DNA of 64,000 nt. It comes from Archangium sp. GTDB taxonomy: Bacteria > Myxococcota > Myxococcia > Myxococcales > Myxococcaceae. The notes under the pieces were generated by a model. That model was not told the origin of the DNA. It ran no database searches and saw only the letters and a list, made by a program, of their open reading frames with translations. Below, in pieces: positions 42,551 through 49,709 of the stretch (position 1 is its first letter; each line of letters starts with the position of its first letter). The stretch lies in assembly GCA_030695565.1 (NCBI GenBank), contig JAUYRZ010000123.1, positions 62,001 to 126,000 of the forward strand. The letters are read 5' to 3'. Position numbers and translations under genes: made by a program.

Positions 42551-43546
42551 CTACTTCCCCAGGGTCGCGGCGATCGCCTGCACCGCCGAAGGGCCGGCCC
42601 CGCTCGGAAAATGTTCGGTACGCGACCCCGCCAACACCTCCACGCAAGCGTGGACGGACTGCGCCAAACCGTCGAGGTCGTACCCACCCTCGAGCATCAA
42701 CACGAGCTTGCCGCCGCACACCTCTTCCGCCAGCGACTTCACCGCGCTGCACATCGCCGCGAACCCGCGCTCGGTGACGTTCATGCCGCCGAGTGGATCA
42801 GCCCGGTGCGGATCGAAGCCCGCCGAGACGAGAATCAGGTCAGGCCGGTACTGCTGCGCCTTCGGCAGAAACACCTCGTGAAACACTGCGCCGTAGTCGG
42901 CATCACCCTGGCCACCGGGCAACGCCACGTTCACGGTGAAGTTCTCCCCTTCACCCTCGCCGATCTCCGTGGGTGCCCCGCTGCCCGGATAAAACGGAAA
43001 CTGGTGGCTCGAGCAGAACAGCACGTCGCGCCGCGCATAGAACGCCGACTGCGTGCCGTTGCCGTGATGCACATCCCAATCGAGCACGAGCACGCGTCGC
43101 GCCCCGGCCGCCAGCGCGGCCTCGGCAGCCACCGCGACGTTGTTGAACAGGCAGAACCCCATCGCGTGTGAAGCGACCGCGTGGTGCCCGGGGGGCCGCA
43201 CCAACGCGAAGCCGTTGCCGGTCTCGCCCTTCATCACGTCGAGCACCAGCTGCGCTCCGGCGCCGGCGGCGAGCAGGGCGGCCTCGGTGCTGCCGGGGCT
43301 CATCGCCGTGTCGGGATCGAGCTGGGCTTCTTGCCCCGCCAACGACAACACCCGCTCCACGTGTTCAGCCGCGTGCACCCGCAGCAGCTCTTCACGCGTG
43401 GCCCGCCGGGGCGGGGCGCGGTGCACGCCCGCGATCGGCGCAGCCTGGAGCACCTGGTGAATCGCGCGCAATCGGCCCGGTGACTCGGGGTGCATCGGCC
43501 CTGCGAGGTGCTGCAGGTACGCCGGATCGGTCACCAGCCGCGTCAC
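42551..43546 (-). CDS. Histone deacetylase-family amidohydrolase
   Basis: The protein has 331 residues. The deacetylase core is complete: RPPGHHA, GFCLFNNVAVAA, VLVLDWDVHHGNGTQ (Asp/His zinc ligands and charge relay), SAGFDPHRADPLGG and LEGGYDLDGL with the catalytic-site Tyr. Bacterial members act on acetylated polyamines, short amides or proteins. The class II-like PHRADPLG loop is present. The GTG start overlaps the stop of the SIMPL-like gene (GTGA), so it is third in an operon with that gene and a tandem hydrolase. The substrate is unknown. Confidence 0.93.
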   Translation of the reverse strand: MTRLVTDPAYLQHLAGPMHPESPGRLRAIHQVLQAAPIAGVHRAPPRRATREELLRVHAAEHVERVLSLAGQEAQLDPDTAMSPGSTEAALLAAGAGAQLVLDVMKGETGNGFALVRPPGHHAVASHAMGFCLFNNVAVAAEAALAAGARRVLVLDWDVHHGNGTQSAFYARRDVLFCSSHQFPFYPGSGAPTEIGEGEGENFTVNVALPGGQGDADYGAVFHEVFLPKAQQYRPDLILVSAGFDPHRADPLGGMNVTERGFAAMCSAVKSLAEEVCGGKLVLMLEGGYDLDGLAQSVHACVEVLAGSRTEHFPSGAGPSAVQAIAATLGK

Positions 43547-44145
43547 TTGAAGGCGACCTCCGCCACGCCTTCGACCGACAGCGTGAGCTGCACTTCTTCG
43601 AGGCTCACCGAGCGTTGTTCGACGGGCCGGTCGAAACGCAGGTCCTTCAACGCCACGTGGGGGCCGAGGCTGCGGGCGCGCTCCTGCAGGCGGTTCACCA
43701 GCGCGGCGCGGCGAAGCTCGGGGTCTGCCACCACGAACACCGGAAGATCCGAGCGCACCAGCAGCGGGGGCTTCTGCTTCTTCCCCTCCAGCACCAGCGC
43801 GCGGAGCAGCCCGTCGACCTGGGCGAGCTTCTGCGCGCGCTCCCAGAACGGAGTCTCCGGGGCGAAGGGCACCGTGAGAGAAGCGTGCAGCTGCGAGACG
43901 AGCTCGGAGACCTTTCCCTCCGCGCTCGGGAGATCGAAGTCGGTGATGGTGAGCCGCGCACCCAGCGGAGGGAGCAGTTCCTCGAGCCGCGTCACCGAAC
44001 GTTTGAGCAGCGGCAGCGCGGCCGAGGCCGACTCGGTCTCCACGGAGACGGAGAGATGGAAGAGGGCCTGCTCCGGCCGCTCGCTGAGGCTGACCGAAGG
44101 AGTGGCCGTCTGTGCGCGGTGATCGCCGTAGGACTTGCTCATCAT
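43543..44145 (-). CDS. SIMPL (DUF541)-like domain protein
   Basis: About 200 residues from the ATG at 44145, with a second ATG in the next codon. It opens with beta strands alternating with helices (SVSLSERPEQALFHLSVSVE, then a helix with LLKRSVTRLEELLPPLGA). The layout resembles SIMPL/DUF541 domains, but no signal peptide is seen. Later parts hold VPFAPETPFWERAQKLAQVD and VALKDLRFDRP. The assignment is tentative. It lies 28 nt downstream of the tandem hydrolase stop and overlaps the deacetylase start. Confidence 0.6.
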   Translation of the reverse strand: MMSKSYGDHRAQTATPSVSLSERPEQALFHLSVSVETESASAALPLLKRSVTRLEELLPPLGARLTITDFDLPSAEGKVSELVSQLHASLTVPFAPETPFWERAQKLAQVDGLLRALVLEGKKQKPPLLVRSDLPVFVVADPELRRAALVNRLQERARSLGPHVALKDLRFDRPVEQRSVSLEEVQLTLSVEGVAEVAFK

Positions 44146-44173
44146 CTGCGCATGATGCCCGGTCTGGTCGACC

Positions 44174-46027
44174 TCAACTGCGGAAGATCTTCCAGCCCCC
44201 CGAGATGGTGCGCGTGACGGTGTCGATGGCGCCGCCCGTGGTGAAGATGTGGTTGGTGCCCTTGAGCCGCAGGTGCTCGTAGCTGCTCCTGGTGATGCCG
44301 TTGAGCGCGGTGCCGTTGATGCGATCGAAGAACACCTCGCGCAGCTTGCCATCGGCGGTGATCACCAGCACCGGCCGGTTGTCCTTGACCCAACGGCGCC
44401 AGGCGTCGGTCAACGGCAGGTTCGTCACCGAAGGCAGCTCGGAGCGGCTGAGCACGAAGTCGAGAATCGCCTTCTTCGGCAGCGGCACGTAGCGGGCATA
44501 GACGTTCTCGTCGGTGAGCAGCCGCATCCACCCCCAGTACGAGAAGAGCTTCGAGCGCAGCTTCTCTTCGTAAGGCAGGCGGGCGGTGAGCACGCGGTCG
44601 AGCAGCGGGGTCAGCGCGTTGTCTCTGGGCAACTGAGCGCGCATTCGCTCCCGGGTGCCTTGCCGTGGCGTGTCGGCGTCTTTCCTGGGCTCGGTGACGT
44701 ACATCTCGGGCTCGAGCAGCAGCAGCCCCTTGACCAGATCCTTCTGGGCGTCGGCGGTGAAGATGGCGTTGACCGCTCCGCCGCAGAGGCCCGCGATGAC
44801 CAGCCCGTTGAGGTCGTGGCGTTCACACAGCGCGCGCACCAGCTGGCTGGTGATGGTGGTGAAGGTGCCCGAGGTGACGATGGGGAAGAACTGCTGCGTG
44901 TGTGCGGGCAGGGGCCCTGGCGCGTCGCCCAGGCCGGGAAGGTCGTAGCGGAAGCAGGGCACGCCTTTGGCCGCGAGCGCTTCGCTGACTTGCGTGGCCA
45001 GACCGCCGTGGCCATCGCGCGGCACGTAGCCGAAGTTCACCCAGAGCAGGCCGACCTGGGTGGTGCGAGGGGCGCCGGTGTGCACGGTGCCGACGCAGCG
45101 GCCGGCCTCGAGATCGAGCACGTCGAGCGCGAGCCCTCGACCGTGTTCGGGCGGTCCGGGTGGCGTCTGGGCCACTGCGGCTTCGACCTGGGGAGAGATC
45201 GACCAGCCGTCGGTCCAGCGGTGCAGGCGCTCGAGAGTGCCGGTGAAGAGGGTCTCCAGGTCTGGCACGAGGTGCGGGCTCTGCAGCCAGAAGGCCGGCT
45301 TGGGAATGCGCACCGACGTGTAGAAGTCGCGGTTCGGCAGGGTCTCCACCGCGCGGCCATCGAGGTACACGACGAACCATTCGCCCGTGATGCGCCTGGG
45401 CGCTGCGAAGACGAACGCCTCAGCGCCCTGCCACAGGCCTTTCGACCAGGCGTAGCCTTCGGCTTCGACCAGCTGACCCGCCTCGAGCTCGCGAACGTAT
45501 TCTTCGCGTGTCTTTCGCTGTGCGCCGAACTCCATGTAGTCCGCCGCGAGCTTGCGCCGCAGCATGTCCATCAGCATCGGCTTGCCGCCCGCCGGTGGAT
45601 CCCACGCGATGAACGCGTCAGCCTCGCCCGCATCGAAGACCCGCTGGCCGAGCAACGCACCCAGGCGCAGGCCCAGCACCACGACGCGGCCGTGTCGTTG
45701 ACGCTTCGCGTGCGCGGTGACGGCGGTCAGATCTTCCTGCCAGCTCGTGAAGGTCTGCTGCCGGAAGTCGCCGGTGCTCTCGCCGACGCCGCGGTGGTCG
45801 AAGCGGTAGACGTCGTAGCCGTTGAGCGCCAGCTGGCGAGCCCACCGCACCCAGGTGAGGTAGCCGTGAGAACGCTCGAGCGTCATCGGGCCGGCCAGCA
45901 CCACCGTCGCGCGGCAGTGGGGCCCGGCGGCGGCGTGATGCACCACGCAAAGCAACTCATTCTGGTGCTGCAAATAGAAAGGGCGCTCTGTGCCGGGAAG
46001 CGCGTTGCCGGGGACCCAGGTCTTCAC
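44174..46027 (-). CDS. Tandem alpha/beta-hydrolase domain protein (exosortase-A-associated-like)
   Basis: The protein has 617 residues made of two alpha/beta-hydrolase-like halves. The N-half has GYDVYRFDHRGVGESTGDF and a nucleophile elbow that reads VLGLRLGA, with Arg in place of Ser. The C-half has FRYDLPGLGDAPG and elbow IAGLCGGA, with Cys. The paired-hydrolase design and the GLRLGA elbow recall the hydrolases of exosortase-A loci. The gene is divergent from an acyl ligase/ACP/asparagine synthase operon that also recalls those loci. It starts at a GTG with no clear ribosome site. Substrate and catalytic competence are uncertain. Confidence 0.75.
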   Translation of the reverse strand: MKTWVPGNALPGTERPFYLQHQNELLCVVHHAAAGPHCRATVVLAGPMTLERSHGYLTWVRWARQLALNGYDVYRFDHRGVGESTGDFRQQTFTSWQEDLTAVTAHAKRQRHGRVVVLGLRLGALLGQRVFDAGEADAFIAWDPPAGGKPMLMDMLRRKLAADYMEFGAQRKTREEYVRELEAGQLVEAEGYAWSKGLWQGAEAFVFAAPRRITGEWFVVYLDGRAVETLPNRDFYTSVRIPKPAFWLQSPHLVPDLETLFTGTLERLHRWTDGWSISPQVEAAVAQTPPGPPEHGRGLALDVLDLEAGRCVGTVHTGAPRTTQVGLLWVNFGYVPRDGHGGLATQVSEALAAKGVPCFRYDLPGLGDAPGPLPAHTQQFFPIVTSGTFTTITSQLVRALCERHDLNGLVIAGLCGGAVNAIFTADAQKDLVKGLLLLEPEMYVTEPRKDADTPRQGTRERMRAQLPRDNALTPLLDRVLTARLPYEEKLRSKLFSYWGWMRLLTDENVYARYVPLPKKAILDFVLSRSELPSVTNLPLTDAWRRWVKDNRPVLVITADGKLREVFFDRINGTALNGITRSSYEHLRLKGTNHIFTTGGAIDTVTRTISGGWKIFRS

Positions 46028-46161
46028 GCGGTCGATCTAACGGATGGACATGGCGACGTCATCAGGGCCCCCTCAAACCAGTACAGGTGAATCCTGATCA
46101 TTGGGGTCGCCAAATTCGCATGCTGCTTCGGCGCGCCCGATGGTGAGAGTCTGGTCAGACG

Positions 46162-47151
46162 ATGACGTTCTCTTCCAAAGTGCTCGAGCAGAACCGCGAC
46201 GTCGAAATGAACCGCATCTCTGAGTGGCTGAAGGCTCAGGTGATGGGCTCGCTCAAGAAGCGGGGCGTGGTGATCGGCCTCTCCGGCGGTATCGACAGCT
46301 CGGTCTGTGCTGCGCTCGCGGTCAAGGCGCTGGGCAAAGACCGCGTGCTCGGCCTCTTCATGCCCGAGAAACATTCGGCCGATGAATCGCTCGAGCTCGG
46401 CCAGTTGCTCGCCGACGCGCTGGGCATCGAAGCGGTGACCGAGAACATCGCCGCCGCGCTCGAAGGTGCGGGCTGCTACGCGCGCCAGGAGCAGGCCTGC
46501 CGAATGGTGTTCCCCGAGTACGGCCCGGGGTGGAAGTGCAAGATCACCCTGCCGTCGCTCCTCGAGTCGGAGCGGCTCAACGTCTTCCAGCTCACGGTGC
46601 AATCGCCGTCGGGCGAAATGAAGACCTCTCGCATGCCGCTGCAGGGCTACCTGCAGATCGTCGCCGCCACGAACTTCAAGCAGCGCGTGCGCAAGATGGT
46701 CGAGTACTACCATTCGGATCGCCTCAACTACGCCGTCATCGGCACGCCGAACCGGCTGGAGTACGACCAGGGCTTCTTCGTGAAGCAGGGCGACGGCGCG
46801 GCCGACCTCAAGCCCATCGCGCACCTGTACAAGACGCAGGTCTACGCGCTGGCCGAGACGCTGGGCGTGCCCGCAGAAATTCGCAGGCGGCCGCCCACGA
46901 CCGACACGTACTCGATGCCGCAGACGCAAGAAGAGTTCTACTTCGCGCTGCCCTACGACCGGATGGACTTGTGTCTGTACGCAGTCAATCACCAGGTGCC
47001 CGCTGAAGAGGTCGCCAGCGTGGTGGATCTCCAGCCCGCGCAGGTCGAGCGCGTGTTCAAAGACATCGCCGCCAAACGGAGGGCCACGCGCTACGGCCAC
47101 CTCCCGCCCATCTTGGTCGAGCCGATCTTCAACGAAACCATCTCGCTGTGA
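46162..47151 (+). CDS. NadE-like ATP-dependent amidotransferase
   Basis: The protein has 329 residues. The ATP-pyrophosphatase P loop SGGIDSSVC near residue 40 and the later GTPNRLEYDQGFFVKQGDG and LYKTQVYALAETLGVP follow ammonia-dependent NAD synthetase. It is about 50 residues longer than housekeeping NadE because of an insert (about 95-165) with three Cys and PEYGPGWKCKI. It leads an operon of acyl ligase, methyltransferase, acyl carrier protein and asparagine synthase, which suggests amide formation on a secondary or surface metabolite rather than NAD synthesis. Housekeeping NadE cannot be excluded. Confidence 0.82.
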   Translation: MTFSSKVLEQNRDVEMNRISEWLKAQVMGSLKKRGVVIGLSGGIDSSVCAALAVKALGKDRVLGLFMPEKHSADESLELGQLLADALGIEAVTENIAAALEGAGCYARQEQACRMVFPEYGPGWKCKITLPSLLESERLNVFQLTVQSPSGEMKTSRMPLQGYLQIVAATNFKQRVRKMVEYYHSDRLNYAVIGTPNRLEYDQGFFVKQGDGAADLKPIAHLYKTQVYALAETLGVPAEIRRRPPTTDTYSMPQTQEEFYFALPYDRMDLCLYAVNHQVPAEEVASVVDLQPAQVERVFKDIAAKRRATRYGHLPPILVEPIFNETISL

Positions 47152-47170
47152 CCTTCTCCCAGGAACTCCC

Positions 47171-48757
47171 GTGACGACCTTCGCATCTGCGCCTGCGCTG
47201 CATCTCGCTGCCACTCCGCTGCTGCACGACTTCCTGGAAAACGCGGCCCGCCGCCTGGGCAACAAGGTCGCCCTGGTGTGCAAGGGCGCTCGGTTCACCT
47301 GGGCCGAGCTCGACCAACAGGCCAACGCGTTGGCCCACTCGCTCGTTCGTCTCGGGGTGGAGCGCGGCGATCGGGTGGTCATCTTCGGCGACAACACGCT
47401 CGAGACCGTGGTGTCGTTCTGGGCGATTCTCAAAGCGAACGCGGTGGTCAGCGTGGTGAACCCGCTGACCAAGGCCGACAAGCTCGCCTACTACCTGAAC
47501 GACTGCCGGGCGAAGGTGCTGATCACCGACATGCACTTGAGCGCCGTCTTCAACGAGAGCGCCCCGCTGTCGCCGCACCTCACCCACGTCATCGTCAGCG
47601 GGCCGGTCGATGCCCAGCGCCTCCCCGCGGTGAAGAACGTGTCGACCTGGGTCGACGTGCTGGAGCGGGTGGGCCCCAACGTTCCCCCCGGCCGGCGCAA
47701 CCTCGACGTCGATCTCGCGGCCATCATCTACACCTCGGGCAGCACCGGAGATCCCAAGGGCGTGATGTTGACGCACCGGAACATGCTCACCGCGGCCACT
47801 TCGATCTCGACCTACCTCGAGCTGGTGGAAGACGACGTGGTGCTCGGGGTGCTGCCGCTCGCGTTCGACTACGGGCTGTACCAGCTGATCATGACCACCC
47901 GCCTGGGCGCACGGCTGGTGCTCGAGCGCAGCTTCGCCTTCCCCGCGCAGGTCTTGAAGGTGATGGCCGAAGAGAAGGTCACCGGCTTCCCCGGCGTGCC
48001 CACCCTCTTCGCGGTGCTCGCCGAGATGAAGAGCCTGAAGGACTTCGATCTCTCGTCGATCAAGTTCGTGACCAACACGGCGGCGGCGTTGCCGGTCAAA
48101 CACATCACCGTGCTGCGCGAGCTGTTCCCCACCGCGCGGATCTATTCGATGTATGGCTTGACCGAGTGCAAACGCTGCACGTACCTGCCGCCGGCCGATC
48201 TCGAGCGAAAGCCGACCAGCGTGGGCATCGCCATTCCCAACACCGAGCTGTGGCTGGTCGACCCCGGCGGCAACGAGGTCGGGCCCAACACCGTGGGCCA
48301 GCTGGTCATTCGCGGCGCGACGGTGATGAAGGGCTATTGGGAGAAGCCCGAGGCCACCGCCGAGAAGCTCAAGCCCGGGCCGGTGCCCGGTGAGCAGGTG
48401 CTCTACACCGGCGACCTCTGCCGGCTCGACGACGAGGGCTACCTCTATTTCGTCGGCCGCATGGACGACATCATCAAGTCGCGCGGCGAGAAGGTCGCTC
48501 CCAAAGAAGTCGAGACGGCGTTGATGAACATCGCCGGGGTGAAGGAAGCGGCGGTCATCGGCGTGGCTGACGAGATCCTCGGCCAGGCGGTGAAGGCCTT
48601 CGTGGTGCTGGAGCAGGGCGTCTCGTTCACCGAAAAAGACCTCACCCGCGAATGTCAGAAGCGCCTGGAGAACTTCATGGTGCCGAAGTTCATCGAGGTC
48701 CTCTCCGAGTTGCCGAAGACCACCACGGGGAAGATCAAAAAGACGGGGCTGTCTTGA
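47171..48757 (+). CDS. AMP-forming acyl-CoA/acyl-ACP ligase
   Basis: The protein has 528 residues. It is a member of the ANL superfamily: IIYTSGSTGDPKGVMLTH is the phosphate loop, YGLTECKRCTYLPP the acyl pocket motif, YTGDLCRLDDEGYLYFVGR the hinge Asp region and KTTTGKIKKTG the catalytic Lys. The start is a GTG with AGGAA upstream. It activates a carboxylic acid as adenylate and passes it to CoA or, given the carrier-protein gene nearby, to that protein. The opening LLHDFLENAARRLG resembles the exosortase-A-associated ligases. Its stop overlaps the TTG start of the methyltransferase gene. Confidence 0.9.
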   Translation: MTTFASAPALHLAATPLLHDFLENAARRLGNKVALVCKGARFTWAELDQQANALAHSLVRLGVERGDRVVIFGDNTLETVVSFWAILKANAVVSVVNPLTKADKLAYYLNDCRAKVLITDMHLSAVFNESAPLSPHLTHVIVSGPVDAQRLPAVKNVSTWVDVLERVGPNVPPGRRNLDVDLAAIIYTSGSTGDPKGVMLTHRNMLTAATSISTYLELVEDDVVLGVLPLAFDYGLYQLIMTTRLGARLVLERSFAFPAQVLKVMAEEKVTGFPGVPTLFAVLAEMKSLKDFDLSSIKFVTNTAAALPVKHITVLRELFPTARIYSMYGLTECKRCTYLPPADLERKPTSVGIAIPNTELWLVDPGGNEVGPNTVGQLVIRGATVMKGYWEKPEATAEKLKPGPVPGEQVLYTGDLCRLDDEGYLYFVGRMDDIIKSRGEKVAPKEVETALMNIAGVKEAAVIGVADEILGQAVKAFVVLEQGVSFTEKDLTRECQKRLENFMVPKFIEVLSELPKTTTGKIKKTGLS

Positions 48758-49437
48758 GCGACGCCCAGCCCGACGTTCGCGCGGTGTTCGAGCGCGGTAC
48801 CCACCCGTTCATGGGCCTCGAGCTGCTGGTGGCCCCGGGCGCGCTCATTCCACGCGCGGAGACCGAGCTGCTCGGAGGCGAGGCCGTGCGGCTTCTTCAA
48901 GCGCTCGGTCACGCAGCGTCGGTCATCGACGTCTGCTGCGGCTCGGGGAACCTGGGCTGCGCGGCGGCGGTGCGCGTGCCGAGCGCGACGGTGTACTCGA
49001 CGGATCTGACGCCCAGCTGTGCCGAGCTCGCGCGCAAGAACGTGGCGCACCTCGGGCTGACCGGCCGGGTGCACGTCTTTCAGGGGGATCTCTTCGAGGC
49101 CCTCAAGCCTTCGTTGCCCGCAGGCGGCGTCGACATGATCATCTGTAACCCGCCCTACATCTCGACCGGCAAGCTCGAGAGCGATCGCGCCGCGCTGCTC
49201 GAGCACGAGCCTCGGGAGGCCTTCGAAGGCGGGCCGTATGGGCTCGCCATTCATCAGCGCGTCATCAAAGAAGCCCTCGCGCTGCTCAAGCCGGGCGGTC
49301 ACCTGCTCTTCGAGTTTGGCCTGGGCCAGGAACGGCAGATGAAGGCGCTGTTCGATCGCTCCAGGGCCTACCAGGGCATTCGTTTCATCACCAACGCCAC
49401 CGGGATCGCCCGCGTGGTCGTCGCCGTCAAGCCGTAG
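48754..49437 (+). CDS. PrmC/HemK-like methyltransferase lacking the N-terminal domain
   Basis: 227 residues from the TTG at 48754, which overlaps the ligase stop (TTGA). The SAM motif DVCCGSGNLGCA and the amide-methylating NPPY motif (near residue 131, CNPPYISTGK) are intact, as are the LIPRAETE and EPREAFEGGPYGL stretches that typify PrmC/HemK. The helical N-terminal domain that docks release factors is absent, so the substrate is probably not a release factor. In context it may methylate the carrier-bound or final product. Confidence 0.82.
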   Translation: MSDAQPDVRAVFERGTHPFMGLELLVAPGALIPRAETELLGGEAVRLLQALGHAASVIDVCCGSGNLGCAAAVRVPSATVYSTDLTPSCAELARKNVAHLGLTGRVHVFQGDLFEALKPSLPAGGVDMIICNPPYISTGKLESDRAALLEHEPREAFEGGPYGLAIHQRVIKEALALLKPGGHLLFEFGLGQERQMKALFDRSRAYQGIRFITNATGIARVVVAVKP

Positions 49438-49460
49438 CCACCAAGCAGGGGGGGAGCACC

Positions 49461-49706
49461 GTGGAAACCAGGGAACAGGTTCGTCAATTCATCATCTCCA
49501 ACTTCTACGTCTCAGATCCGGCCGCGCTGGCCGACCACGCCTCGTTGCTCGACGCGGGCGTCGTCGACTCGACCGGCGTGCTGGAGATCATCACGTTCAT
49601 CGAGAGCACCTTCAGCGTCAGCGTGGAGGATCAGGAGATGCTTCCGGAGAACCTCGACGCCGTGTCGAACATCGTGAAGTTCGTGCACAAGAAGACCGGG
49701 AAGTGA
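49461..49706 (+). CDS. Acyl carrier protein
   Basis: 81 residues from the GTG at 49461, after a GGGGGGAG ribosome site. The phosphopantetheine site is DAGVVDSTGVLEI, where the Ser following VVD accepts the arm. The acidic four-helix pattern (REQVRQFIISNF, ITFIESTF, EDQEM) is normal for stand-alone carrier proteins. It lies between the methyltransferase and asparagine synthase genes with only 3 nt to the latter. Dedicated to this operon rather than to fatty acid synthesis is the inference. Confidence 0.9.
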   Translation: METREQVRQFIISNFYVSDPAALADHASLLDAGVVDSTGVLEIITFIESTFSVSVEDQEMLPENLDAVSNIVKFVHKKTGK

Positions 49707-49709
49707 CCC

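Noticed and set aside
47171-48757. Acyl ligase as the p-coumaroyl-CoA ligase for the PYP kinase
   Set aside because: It is 10 kb away in a different operon and more like exosortase-A-associated ligases. Nothing links it to coumarate.
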